Under the pieces are notes generated by a model, which saw only the letters and a program-made list of their open reading frames with translations, was not told the DNA's origin and did no database searches. From Rhizophagus irregularis (lineage: Eukaryota; Glomeromycota; Glomeromycetes; Glomerales; Glomeraceae): DNA of 64,000 bases. Positions 25,901-37,991 of this stretch are shown piece by piece (the stretch's first letter is position 1; each line of letters opens with the position of its first letter). The stretch lies in the NCBI RefSeq assembly GCF_026210795.1, contig NC_089437.1, positions 992,001 to 1,056,000 of the forward strand, read 5' to 3'. The translations under genes were made by a program, and so were the position numbers.

Positions 25901-26162
25901 CAAAAGTAAATATTCGAAAAAAATGTTAGTGTAAATTTCAATAGTATAAAATAGTTTAATTTTAGTTAAAGAAAAATAGTTTATCAATAGTCTAATTGAA
26001 ACAATAGAAATCAATCGGTAAATTTAAACTGAACGATAGTTATCAATCGGGTATTAACCTGATTGATATTCGATTGAAGTGTACACCAATTTCTAACTAT
26101 TGAATAAATCAGGTGACCGATCAAAAAAAAAGTTACCAATCAGGTAGGTACCCGATTGGTCA
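22934..26162. repeat. Satellite array with splice-like units, bounded by inverted ends
   Basis: About 23 units of roughly 80-110 bp recur from 23,400 to 25,700. Read on the minus strand, each has an acceptor-like TATAG, a 25-26 nt core (GGAATCGGTTATAACGAATC followed by CCATAG) and a donor-like GTAAGT or GTGAGT, then a hairpin built from GTTTCGAAAA and its complement, and a palindromic AACGTT section. The whole array is flanked by imperfect inverted ends containing ACCAATC and ACCTGATTGGT (22,934-22,972 and 26,130-26,162), so it may lie inside a transposon. Short frames here have no protein similarity. Confidence 0.75.
24524..24689. mobile_element. MITE inside the satellite array
   Basis: This 166-bp insertion interrupts one unit. 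Its ends are inverted (TTACTTTACAGAAACTT at the left; the complement, ending GTTTCTGTAAAGTAA, at the right), and the interior is a string of GATATC/TATCGAT palindromes. It encodes nothing. Confidence 0.7.
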
Positions 26163-26199
26163 GCGTTTTACCTGTGTAAGTTGAAGGAAGAGTTTTTTT

Positions 26200-27130
26200 A
26201 TTTTTTCTTGTCTTTAGGAACGTAATTAACATTCCTTTTACTTCTTTTCTTTAGGGAACGCCTTCTTGGACTTTGATTTTAGCTTGGATTATAAAGGTAA
26301 ATTGGATGAAGGGTATTTTGTTTTTTTGTCTTTAGGAACGTCATTAACGTTCCTTTTTGCTTATTTTCTTTAGAGGGACGCCTTCCCAGACTTGGATCTC
26401 AGGCTTGGGTTATAAAGGTAAGATGGGGAAGTGTATTTTTTTTATTTTTGTCTTTAGGAACGTAGGGTTTTGATCTGGATCTGGTCAATCCGGATTCAAA
26501 TCCAGATTCCCTTGTTTTTTGGACATCTGGATCTTACTTTTTTGTAACAGATGAATCTGTTTTTATTAATTTGAGCCAGCACTATAAATTTGGCCAGAGC
26601 TAGCAAATTTTGCAGACAATTATTAATCTTTGACGTTTAATACTAATTCTGGTCAAAATTATAATTTTGGTCAGAGTTAAGGTCAAATTTAGAATCTGGA
26701 TTCTATCTGAATTGCTTTAAAAAATAGGATCGAAACTCTATAGGAACGTAACTAACGTTCCTTTTTACTTCTTTTCTTTAGAGGGACGTATTTTTGGACC
26801 TGGATTTCGGCTTGAGTTATAAAGGTAAGATGGGGAAGTGTATTTTTTTTTTTTGTCTTTAGGAACGTAATTAACATTCCTTTTGCTTCTTTTTTTAGGG
26901 AGACATCTTCTTGGACCCAGATTTCGGCATGGGTTATAAAGGTAAGTTGGGAGAAGAGTATTTTTGGTTTTTTCTTGTCTTTAGAAACGTAATTAACGTT
27001 CCTTTTATTTCTTTTTTTAGGGGGACGTCTTCCTGGACCTGGATTTCGGTTGAGATATAAAGATAAGTCGGGGAGGGTAATTTTGTTTTTTTAGTCTTTG
27101 GATAGTCTTTAACGTTCTCTTCTTTTTTTT
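26200..27130 (+). repeat. Second array of splice-like units
   Basis: About six units of roughly 115-120 bp. On the plus strand each has a pyrimidine tract ending TTTAG, a 41-44 nt core (variants of GACGTCTTCTTGGACCTGGA followed by a TTATAAAG end), and GTAAGAT or GTAAGTT, then a T-rich stretch with the palindrome GGAACGTAATTAACGTTCC. The cores would encode FLDLDFGLGYK-like peptides. One unit is split by an insertion at about 26,465-26,735. The last unit has a changed donor (ATAAGT). Confidence 0.75.
26465..26735. mobile_element. MITE-like insertion in the second array
   Basis: About 270 bp interrupt a unit directly after GGAACGTA. The ends are imperfectly inverted: AGGGTTTTGATC at the left and GATCGAAACTCT at the right. 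The interior is rich in the word CTGGAT/ATCCAG. A related insertion follows at about 27,135-27,505, with many GGATTCATC and ATCCGG words. No coding content. Confidence 0.55.
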
Positions 27131-27134
27131 TCTT

Positions 27135-27508
27135 TAGGGGTTTTCAAACCGGTTCGATTCAAATCTTAAACTTTTTATAAATATTGTGTCAAATAATTTG
27201 TTAAAAATCATGTGTAATAACGTAAAAATAAATACTATGTTTATTATTAAAAAATTTCTAATTGTCAATTAATATTAATAAAAAGTATTAAGTAGAAAAA
27301 ATTGAATTCAGATTCATCGGATTCATCGGATTCATCAGATTATTCAGATATCCGGTCAACCATCTGGTCAAATTGGTGAGCAAGTATTGACCGGATATCC
27401 GATGATCTATCCGGTCAATCCGATGAATCATCCAGATCAATCCGAATCTGGTCAAATTTCGGATGGATGACCGGATATCTGGATTGACCGGATTCGGAGC
27501 ATACCTCT
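27135..27508. repeat. MITE-like repeat rich in ATCCGG/CCGGAT
   Basis: The left part has a TTTTCAAACCGG start. The right part, 27,310-27,500, consists of short direct and inverted words (GGATTCATC three times in a row, then CCGGATATC and GATATCCGG). It resembles the element at 26,465 in word content and probably belongs to the same family. No gene. Confidence 0.45.
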
Positions 27509-27510
27509 AA

Positions 27511-28172
27511 GTGGCCTGCCAAAAGTGACCGACCACTTAAAAATTAATGACATCAGTTATTTTCATTAATAATTTTTATATTTATTTAAAATTAGAAATA
27601 TAAAAACCTATTTTAAAGTATTTTTATACTTAATTAATAATAAAATTGTGTATAAATATCTAATTTTAATGTGAAAAAAAAAATTGACCTTTTAACCAGA
27701 GCAGCTAGAGCAAAATAGATAGCAAAAATCGATTTTTCAACTAAAAATTAGCTTATTTTCAAAAAATCAGAAAATTTTAATCAGCAGTTCTTGGAAAAAT
27801 CTGCTTTTAAATCATGAAATTTGGTGAAATTTTATAATTTTTATATGTAGATTATCAATTTTGCCGATTTTTAGGAGGGGATTTCTCAGCAACTACTAAT
27901 CAAATTTTTCTGATTTTTTGAAAATAAGCTAATTTTTAGTTGAAAAATCGATTTTTGGCATCTGTTTTGCTTTAGCTGCTCTGGTTAAAAAGTCAATTTT
28001 TTTTTTCACATTAAAATTATATATTTATACACAATTTTATTATTAATTAAGTATAAAAATACTTTTTAAAATAGGTTTTTATATTTTTAATTTTAAAATA
28101 AATATAAAAATTATTAATGAAAATAACTGATTTTATTAATTTTTAGGTGATCGGTCACTTTTGGCAGGCCAC
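27511..28172. mobile_element. Foldback element with Tc1-like ends
   Basis: The two halves are near-perfect reverse complements for about 280 bp each, around a roughly 100-bp loop near 27,800-27,900. Outer ends read AGTGGCCTGCCAAAAGTGAC at the left, with the complement at the right, and both flanks carry TA, consistent with a TA target duplication of the Tc1/mariner superfamily. There is no open frame. It was probably mobilised by a Tc1-type transposase elsewhere. Confidence 0.8.
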
Positions 28173-31040
28173 TGTATATGATATATCAGATAGTTATATC
28201 TAAATTTAGTAAAAAGAGCAATGGATCATAGATAATATTTAAGTATATCCAGTATCCCATAAGTTCATGATGCCAATAAGATTTCAGAGATATAACCGTA
28301 TAGATGATTGTTGTCATGTGCCATACAGTGGCACAATCTTTCAACACCCACCTCCATATTAAATACTTCATGCCTAATAACTCTATAATATTAATTAATA
28401 ATAGGTTGTTTTGAAGGTTATATTTAATTGTGTTTTTATGCCTGTAAAATTAATTTTGATAATAGTGATGATTATAAAAGCAGTGGTGAAGATGGAAGAA
28501 CATTTGATTAGTAGCGTATCTCAAGTTGCACCACATTGTGTTATGTCATTGACATGAATTCAGTACGGCTTAACATATCAAAAATATAATTATCATACAA
28601 TATTGATATCAATAGTTTATTTGTGTACAATATCAAATATCAATAGTTTATTTGAGAATGATCTGCATTAGCCATAAATATTATACGGTTGTATTTATAT
28701 TGGTTAACGTAGTGACATTAACCAGTATAAATACAACACCGTACAATATCATAAAATATTCTTTAACAAATTTGAAAACTAGTATTATGTATTAAAAAAA
28801 TAAATTTCATTTTCCTTTATTGTGTTTATACTCTTTAATTAGCAGTACTATTTATCTCTTAATCTATTTAAAATATTATTAATTAAATTAATTGGATCGA
28901 AATCCATATCATATGGGCCGATCCTTGGAATCTAATTTTTTTACACAAAAATAATTTTATTAAAGCAAATATAAATTATCATTTATATAAGAATAATAAA
29001 TTTATACTAGATAATGCAAAAAAAACTAATTAATTATATAATTTTTAATTTTTTTTTAATATAAGATATCATTAAAATTTAAAAGATCAAATATAACTCT
29101 CATGACAAAATCATTGATAATTCTTCGTAGAAATAAGCTATACAAATAAATTTACATTCATTTGAAAGAGAAAATCGAGATCTATCTAATGAATCTAAAA
29201 TCAAGTAAATTGAATCACTAGTTGCTCAGTAATTACGTTCAGTATATTTATTGAATTTTATCTAAATTTGATCATTAATTACTTCACATGTAGTGATTCA
29301 ATTTGAATGATCTTTGCTCCCTAAGGTGATGCCAACTTTTATCTTTAAAATAAATTTAAAATAATTCGTTTAATATATGTAGATGTTTAGGAATCATCAA
29401 TTATATTATTAATATAAAATTTTATAAGTTTGATAAAATCTGATATAAAAAGATTTATTAAATACCTGTAGATGCAAGCTACACGAATGAAATTATATTC
29501 ATTTGAAAGAGAAAATTGAGGTCTATCTAATAAGCCTAAAATCGAATGAATTGAATCACTGGATTGTGAATAATTACGTCTAATATATTTATTTTTAATT
29601 TTTAAATTTGATTTGACTTTGATCGTTAATTACGCCTCATCCAGTGATCCAATTTTCCTGATCTTTGATTCTTACGATAGAGCAAATTCTCAGCTTTCAA
29701 ATGAATGTAAAATAATGACGTTAGCATATCTCCAGGAATAATAATGCACGATTTTGTCACCTGCATAAAGTCCGATCTGAAAATTTTATTTCTTACCAAA
29801 AAATGCTTTCATAAGAGAATCCCAAATTCTTTTACTTTATTTAAAAGATTTTATTTGCCATTTAAGGATTTTAGTAGAATAAATCTAATAAAATAATTTT
29901 AAAAAATAAAAAACAAATATATAATTAGTTATTTTGAAAAAAAAAGAATATCTTATTATTCATTTTACAACTATTTTACATCATAATTATTTTTTATTTC
30001 ATGTATTTTTTACAAAGAAAAAACAATAAATTAAAGCTAAAAATTATGAAAAAATATGTCTTATCTATGTATATAAAATATTAAGTTTTTTCTTTTACTT
30101 ACCACTTAAAAATAACTGCTATATTTGCTTATAAACTTTTTTGTCATATTTAATAAAAGTGAATAGAAAAATGATGGAAAAGTGATGGGTAGTGATGGGG
30201 AAAAAGAAGTGATTATTACCGTTATTTTTGAATATTGATTAAAAAAATTTTTTTTATTTTTTATTAAATCTGAGTTACGTAAATATGTAACACATATTTA
30301 ATTTAGATTTGTGTAATGTTAATCTTACTAAAATATTAAATTTTTATAAAAATCTTAATTTAGACTAATTCCAAAAATCAGCACATATGTTATTATCATT
30401 ATCATCTTATCTTATTAGCATTAGTTTAATATTTATATTTTTTCCTAATGGAATAAGAGAAAGATTAGTGGCTATATGCCTAGCTGATATTTCTGTTTTC
30501 TTATCATTATGGTAGTTCGTAAAAAAAAAACTTAAAACTTGAACACACATAAGTGCATGTAACAATAAATTTAAAAGACATGAAAATGGAATGTCACTGA
30601 CATGACGCTAAAAATAGTTTACATAACTATAAAGTCCTCCTATCATGAAAAATTATATGAAAAAAAGATGAATCAAAATTAAGCACCCTTTTTTTACTAT
30701 AGAGATGCTTAATTTTAGGTGATTTTATAAATATTACTTTCTCTTTAAAAATTTTCAAAAATTGCATCACAAAATTGAGATTTTAGACTGCTAATTCATA
30801 CTATGATGGTATTATGATTGATAATTTGTATAACTGAATGATTTTTATAAATATGGAATTTACACAAAATACATTTCGTAACCTGTTTGAAACTCTCACA
30901 AAAAATGCTGAAGGCTTTGTGCAATAGAACTGTCAAGCAAAAATGTTTCTCATATTCTGTTTATCAGAAGAAACAGGTTATCACTTATGCTAAACTACAC
31001 AGATAAAATAAAGCAGCAAGACACTTTGATCTTAACGCCA
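28173..31040. other. AT-rich region without genes
   Basis: I see no coding signal. Notable structures are a long hairpin at 28,684-28,735 (arms around GGTTGTATTTATATTGGTTAA) and two diverged copies of a roughly 200-bp sequence starting near 29,150 and 29,480 (about 331 bp apart), both containing catttgaaagagaaaat and a small internal inverted repeat around attgaatcact. Confidence 0.5.
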
Positions 31041-31044
31041 GTAT

Positions 31045-31610
31045 CACTGGTCGAAATAGTCCAAATTGGCTAAAAATTGGATGTCCGATTTTAGGCTAAA
31101 TTTGGTGATAAAGATGGCTGAATTATCAATCCAAAAAAAGTTCTGATTGGCAGGCCAATCAATACCGATCAGAATGTCTGAATTGTATCTGAATTGCTTA
31201 GTATTTTTAATCTGAATTGTTTAAAAAATATATTCATAAATTTACTGAATTGCAGTGAATTTATTCTAAATTATGATAAATTTTGATAAATTGCGATAAA
31301 TTTTAATCTGAATTACAGTAAATTTTAATCTGAATTACAGTAAATTTTAATCTGAATTACAGTAAATTTTAATCTGAATTACAGTAAATTTTAATCTGAA
31401 TTGTGGTAAATTTTATTCTGAATTACAGTAAATTTTAATCTGAATTGCAGTAAATTTTCAATTATAAATTTTATTCTGAATTGCGGTAAATTTAATCTGA
31501 ATTGTGGTAAATTTTATTCTGAATTGCGTCTGAATTGCAGTTAATTTTATTCTGAATTGCATCTGATTTGCAGTAAATTTTATTTTGAAATTTAAAATAT
31601 TACATATATA
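31045..31610. mobile_element. Relic CACTA end with 22-bp subterminal repeats
   Basis: The left terminus starts CACTGGTCGAAATAG and continues with a section about 80 percent identical by eye to the left end of the CACTA element at 41,107 (shared words GGCTAAAAAT and CCGATTTTAGG). From about 31,190, a 22-bp unit (aatctgaattacagtaaatt plus tt) repeats a dozen times with changes. No transposase and no clear right end are seen. Confidence 0.6.
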
Positions 31611-31779
31611 TATAAAACAATTTTATCCAATTAATATTACAGTTGCCTGAAAACTTGAAAGATGAAGTAGCCGTTTAAAATCACTTTACTGAATTTCCAT
31701 ATATCTAAAAGACCTCAGAATAACATTAAAAATGTTTAATTGCGTAAATAATAAAATACTTTTTTATAAAAGTTTTGAA

Positions 31780-33050
31780 CTTTTTATTTTGAAACTAACC
31801 TAGGAATTCGATATACGTTAAATTCCTTAATTCCCAGAAAATCAAAACGTTACCTGTAGAATGGCAAATCAGAGACAATTTCCCTACAAAAAAAATAATA
31901 AAAATAATAAAAAAATGTTAAATTAAACGTTTTTTATTAAGTTTCGTCAAAAAGTTTCAAAAATCGAAACTTTACTTGCAGGATTCCGGTATCCAAATTG
32001 GAGCTGATTTCCCTGCAAAAAAAATCAATAAAATATAATTAAAAAATGTTAATATTTTTTATTAAGTTTTGTCAAAAAGTTTTGAAAATCAAAACTTTAC
32101 CTGCGGAATTCTGGTATCCAAATTGAAGCCGATTTCCCTGCAAAAAAAAAAATAAAAAATAATTAAAAAACGTTAAAATAAATATTTTTTTATTAAATTT
32201 TGAAAATACGAAATTTTACCTATAGAATTAGCCAAATCAAAGCTGATTTTCTATAAAAAATATAAAAAATGTTAAAAATAAACGTTTTTTATGAAAGTTT
32301 TGAAGAAAGAAACTTTGAAACTTTACCTATAGTAGGATTGGCCAAATCGAAGCTGATTTTCTATAAAAAATATAAAAAACATTAAAATTAATGTTTTTTT
32401 ATTAAATTTCAAAAATATGAAACTTTACCTGTGGATTTGGCCAAATTGAAGCCCCGCACTTTGGTATTCTGAATCCACAAAATTAAGAACAAATGTTAGT
32501 TAACGTTCATTAAAATAAAATAAAAAAAAATTTTTTTTTTTCGAAGTTTCACCTTCGAAATGCAGCTCAGAAAGCCAAAACCCTAAAAAAGAAAGAAATC
32601 GAAATGTTAGTCAACGTTTTGTTCAAATAAAAAAAAAGAAAAAAAATGCAGAATTTCGAAAAGGTACCTTCGAAATTCCATCCAGACATACGGAAACTAG
32701 AAAACCAAAAACCTAAAAAAAAGAAAATCGAAATGTTAGTCAACATTTCGTTTAAATAAAAAAAGAAAAAAAATGCAGAATTTCGAAGAGGTACCTTCAA
32801 AATTCCATTCAGACATACGGAAACTAGAAAGCTAAAAACCTAAAAAAAAAGAAAATCAAAATGTTAGTTAACGTTTCGTTTAAATAAAAAAAGAAAAAAA
32901 AATGCGGAATTTCGAAGAGGTGCCTTCAAAATTCCATCCAGAAATATGGAAACTGGAGTGCTGAAATCTAAAAAAAAAAATAAAAAGAAAATCGAAATGT
33001 TAGTAATGTTTCGCTAAAATAATTTTTTTTTCCCTAAATATCTATTCTTT
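31780..33050 (-). repeat. Third array of splice-like units
   Basis: Units of about 110-140 bp lie on the minus strand. Each has an acceptor-like TTTTTGCAG or TTTTTTAG, a core of 30-45 nt, and a donor-like GTAAAG, GTACC or GTGAAA, with T/A-rich spacers containing AACGTT. Cores fall into two groups: about 31,850-32,440 (related to GGTATCCAAATTGGAGC on the plus strand) and about 32,540-32,990 (cores of 30, 45, 45 and 44 nt containing CCAGACATACGGAAACTAG on the plus strand). The general design equals the 23-26 kb array, although core sequences differ. One unit has a GC donor. Confidence 0.65.
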
Positions 33051-33111
33051 CTCCTTTAAAGAAAGTTAAAGAATTGAAATCTCCTTCTTTCTTACATCAT
33101 GTTAAATACAG

Positions 33112-33240
33112 TCAACTCCCTCTATAGTCACTCCCGTTATAGTCACATTCTACTATATAGTCACACCAGTTGAATGTTCAAAACACTTTATTATTAAAAT
33201 CTATCCTATATAGTCACAATCTATCTATAGTCACTATCAC
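33112..33240. mobile_element. Relic pogo/Tc1-type terminus
   Basis: CAGTCAACTCCCTCTATAGTCAC followed by repeated TATAGTCAC words resembles the ends of pogo/Tigger-type elements. No transposase and no partner end are found nearby. The hAT insertion begins 110 bases downstream. Confidence 0.4.
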
Positions 33241-35438
33241 ACCTATCCTCAAAAATCTTATATTAAAAAGAACTATTTATAATCACAGTTATATAAAGAA
33301 TATATTAAATAACTTGGCATCTAATAATCGTACAAAGATGTATCATAGCTAGTGCTCTGAACGAGTCGAGTCAAGTCGATTATTGAACAAAATCATACTT
33401 GACTCGGAAAAATTGAGTCGAGTCGAGTCGAGTCGAATCAAAATTACAATAATTTTAGACTTGGCTTGACTCGACTCATAAAAAGCATTAAATCGAATCA
33501 ATTCGAATCAATTCGAGTCTAACTCTGAGTTCGAGTCAAGTCGAGTCGAGTTTAAACCGAATCAGACTCGAATTTTTTATATTTTTTCATTGTAAAGTGT
33601 AAATGATTTATATAGATTATTTATATTATTAGTTATTCTTTATTTAATAAAATAATGTAAATAGCAAACATTAAAAGTTAAAACATATTACAAATTTATA
33701 TTGATTATATTATATAAAAGTATTTACGTAAATAAAAAATTATTATAAATTTATAATTCCACTTTTCACCAAGACTTTAGGCACATACACGCCCAGATTG
33801 TTTCAGCTGAAAGACTGCATCTTTTTTGTGTCACAAGATCAGTTCTACCAGAAAAAGCTCTTTTAACAGGAACACTAGTTGCTAATGTTAAATATAAAAT
33901 AAATATTAAATAAAATATTTTTAAAACCAATAACTGTAGTTTTAATGGTTTATTAAAGGTATATTTACCAGGAATAGTAAGGATTAATATAAAATTAATA
34001 TAATTAATACGAAATTATTTAATTTTGATCATACTGTACCTTCCACCATTCTAGTATATTAATTTCTGCAGATAAAACCGGATATTCAAGAAACAATTCT
34101 AGTTCATTTTCATTTGTTGAACGTCTTTTTTTATATATGTGATGGAATAGGTTATCGTTAGGCTCACTATTTCGATCTGATTTAATAGTCATTGATGGTG
34201 AAGGTGTATATTGTGTGTTATATATATTAAAAATACTTGTTCGTATTTCAGTAATGTATTCTTCTTCCCAATCGTTGTCTTTATAGTATTGAAGTTTTAA
34301 TCGGGGATCAAGAACTAAAAAAAAATATTAAAAAGTTAAAATTAGAAGAAAAAATACAATATTAACATAGAAATATAAAAAATATACCTGTAGATATATT
34401 ATACACTAAGGCGGATGTATAGTGGTAATATTTTTGAATTTTTTCCATAGCATTCTTTGCCGCTATTTTTATAACTTCATTTGTATTTTTATTGGTTTGA
34501 AGATCTTCAATTTCATCCATAAGCCAATTATAAACTGGCACGGAGTTTGAGATTGTTAGGAATCGTGAATGGGAAATATGATTTGTAGCACGAGAAAATA
34601 TCTAATATAATTATAAAAATTAAAAATTAATAGGACAATTACATATAAATTTACATACTCCTATAGTTACATATCAGGGTCCAACAAGAAAAATTCGCGC
34701 GAACTTTTCTTAAAATAATAAATCTTACACATAATAAATTTTTAATTTTTTCCAATAATTTCCATTCGGAATCTACTAACTCCCATTTTCTTAAATCTCT
34801 ATCTGCTGTTACAGTGTTATCCAAAGCCTAGTATAATTATTAAAATAATTAAATAGTAAATAATACAATTTATATAAAAAAATTTTATTATTAATCATCA
34901 TTAATAATAAAAAATTACCTCTCGTAATTCACAACTTTGTTCTATCATCGCGTAAGTTGAGTTCCACCTTGTTTTCACGTCGGATATAAGTTCTTTGTTT
35001 GGGAGGTGAGCAGCTTCACATTGACGTCTCATTTTGCGCGAATTTTAATAATAAGTTTGCGAAGCTATAGATATAAGATATAAATATAATATAAAATCAG
35101 TTTAATCTTATAATGATATAATTACATTAACAATTTAACCTAAGTACCTAACCTTTGGAATTACTTCAGTTATTTCATCAGTATCATTTAAAAGTACGTT
35201 TTCATTTTCCACATATCCAACTTTTAAACTAGAAAGCGCTGCTTGTGCGGCAAGGTTAATGATATGAGCCAGACATCGAACATGATTGTTTTTTGTGGTA
35301 AAATCTATACTCCTCTCTTGACAAACTGATTCTAGTGACTTCATTAAAGTATCATTATTAGAAGCATTGTCTGTTGTATATGCTATAATCTATTATTTTC
35401 CATAAAAATAATTTGTATTAAATAGATTATAAATAAAT

Positions 35439-37450
35439 TTTTTTTTTTTTTTTGATAAACGTATTTAGTTAATTTTATTAGTAAATATAACGCATCATAA
35501 TACATAATAATTATAACAATAATACATTGAAATTCACTATCTTTCGATAATGAATCCCTTCATACCAAAGCCACGGGTTATCTAACCGAGGCGAGGATAA
35601 ACATAACCAAAGATTTTCTAACTAAACTACTTCTATGCCTATTCAACTAAAACAAAAAGAAAATTATTTGTAGAGCTATCGTAAAAAATTTTAAAATGAC
35701 TAAATACATTGTTGTATCGTCTTCTAACAAAAGCTAAATTATATTTTGACTTATTCTATTATGATGCTAAACTAATCTATATAAAAATTTATCTAAAACT
35801 ACCTATCCTAAATACGTTACCGTTTATATTCCAATTTTTAATTGATTTTTAAACTATTTTAATCTGTTTTTTAAATTTTCTAATCTTTTTCTTCATTGTA
35901 TTTTCTTGATTCAATTCTATATATCCATGTTTACCTCCATTGATTATGTCTTCTTGACAGAGCGAAGCGTGTAGACAGGCCACTTTGTTGTTTCCACTCC
36001 ATACGAAAGCTATTTGATCTTGAGGCGTCTCTCTTATAATCCGATCGTCTATTAAGTTCTTGCAATTCTCTGTTTTTGTCGATGTAATCATTTTCTTTCT
36101 TTATCCATAATCCTTGTTCTAAGTCATTGATCTTTATAGATTCGTTAATTGCATTCATCAGATTCATTTCCTTGATAAAATATAAAATAATAAAGCGTGT
36201 CCCTTTGACTCTAATGATTTTTCCAAAAAAAGCGTAATAGGTCTTAATATATTCTTTATCACTAGTACATCATCATTCTGAGCATCAACTTCCAATCGTT
36301 TGACCGCTTGCCAACGCAATTTTTCTTTAACTTCTTTATAAGATAATCGCGAGTCAAACATTCTAATAAAATATTGTCGACCATTTCTTGTTAAAGACAC
36401 GTTCACGCCGCCCTCTTTGTATATCTTTTCGTATGCATTGCTAAAGCGCAGCGTCACTCTAACGGTCTTGTATTTGTAACATTTCTTAGTCCTCATGTAT
36501 TCCACAAAACCTACATTGTCCCTTAGTTGGTAAAAAATTTCTTCGTCGCTCCAATATGCTGGTATATCGTAAAATGTGATGTTACGTGACCTAGCGGTAA
36601 AATGTTTTTCCAGACGATCTTTATCATTATCACCAATCACTCCTAACTCGATTACGGTGATCGTCCTATTTTTAGCTTGTTGTACTCGCGCCCTTTTCCT
36701 CTTTTTGTTGAGGTGTTTTTTCTTTTTCTGCTTTTCATTATCTATTTCCATTTTTGTCACTTGACTCGTTAAATTTTCCTCTTTTTCTTCTAGCGCTTTT
36801 ATTTTTTTCCATAAAATATTATTTGCCTCTGATTTCTTCAATATTATTTATTCCTTAGCAATCACTTCTGCTTCTAAATTCCTAATTCTATTTTCTAAAT
36901 CTTGTATTACTAATTCGTTTGTCAAAGCACTTTCTGCCAAACCTTTTTCCAAATTCTCAATTATTTTTTGAAATTCTGAATTTTGAAATTCCATTCATTG
37001 AAGTGTAGTCGCAGCTGTTTTCTCACGTCGAAGAAGTACTTCTAAACTAGTTTCAACATGTACTCCTGCAAATTTTATTAGGAATAAAGATAAAAAATAA
37101 TACACCGCTGGCACTTTCGTCTCCGGTTTGTTGAGGCGTATAGGTATCTTTCCCGGTTTTGAAACAGAACCAACTCTTAAAATTATCGATTTTTCCAAAT
37201 CTATGTATTCTTCAATTTTTTTACACTTCACGACCTCTGCTAAAAAAACATCATAAACATCGTGAAATTGGTCAAAAAATTTTTTCATATATATCTTCTT
37301 GTCATTGTTAACCCACGTCGTGACCTCTTCATCGTCGTTAATTATTCCTGCGTCCATATTATATATCTTTAAAAGCGAAAATAAATTTTATTTTTTGTAA
37401 AAAAAAAAAAAAAAATTGGTTTAAGAGATCAGCGGAAAGAGTTCTTCCTC
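35439..37450 (-). mobile_element. LINE-type retroelement carrying only an ORF1-like gene
   Basis: It is flanked by an identical 15-bp direct repeat AGATTATAAATAAAT (35,424-35,438 and 37,451-37,465), with a poly(A) tail (T-run at 35,439-35,453 on the plus strand) at the 3' end. Total length is 2,012 bp. It encodes one ORF1-like frame and no reverse transcriptase or endonuclease. It was inserted in an intron of the hAT transposase. A truncated sibling lies at 8,924-9,471. It is probably a non-autonomous element moved by a full-length LINE elsewhere. Confidence 0.85.
35849..37357 (-). pseudogene. LINE ORF1-like RNA-binding protein
   Basis: One frame runs from the ATG at 37,357 to 36,164, broken by a TGA at 36,995-36,997 (followed at once by ATG) and a TAA near 36,846. 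Content in order: an acidic N-terminus, a coiled coil (KIIENLEKGLAESALTNEL), a lysine/arginine-rich stretch (KQKKKKHLNKKRKRARVQQ), and an RRM-like region (NITFYDIPAYWSDEEIFYQL, then YKTVRVTLRF as an RNP1-like strand). After 36,164 the coding continues in other frames to about 35,849 (IAFVWSGNN, IINGGKHGYIELNQEN). Coiled coil plus RRM is the usual ORF1p layout of an RNA chaperone that packages LINE RNA. Broken here. Confidence 0.65.
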
Positions 37451-37991
37451 AGATTATAAATAAATAAAAAACAATAAAGAATTAATAGTTATTATATCAA
37501 TATACTTACTTTAGTAAGAATTCTCATATCATCACAACATTGGATAAAAGTTTGAAATAGATTTTCTCCAGAATGCGGGCCAGATAATTTACAAAAATCG
37601 ATCAAAATTTCTTTTAATTCCCAGTTTTGGGAAATCCAATGCACTGTAATTTCGAGAAATGAAAGGAAGTTTGAAAAAGTCCACGCATCAAGTGTAAATG
37701 CAAGATGACCTGGAGCATTCTATTAATATTCTAATGTGTTAATATTTATGAGAATTATTAAATAAAAAATAGAGGTACCAAATATACCTGTAAAATATTT
37801 TGTATTTTATTTCTCTCTTCCTTAAACGCATCTATAATATCATTACGGGCTGTATCTGCTGATATAGTTTTAATATTAGGGAATAATAATCGAAATATTT
37901 TTCGAAGTTGTTCATTTTCTACAACTGTAAAGGGTTGGTCATCACAGTCCATAGACGATCCATTTAGTGATAAATTCATGAAATATTGTTG

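Noticed and set aside
25736-26014. 92-residue minus-strand frame at the end of the satellite array
   Set aside because: Phe/Ile-rich translation of degenerate repeat units.
32567-32800. 77-residue minus-strand frame with repeated FFFFYLN
   Set aside because: It reads through spacer and core of the splice-like array; the repetition is from the satellite, not from a protein domain.
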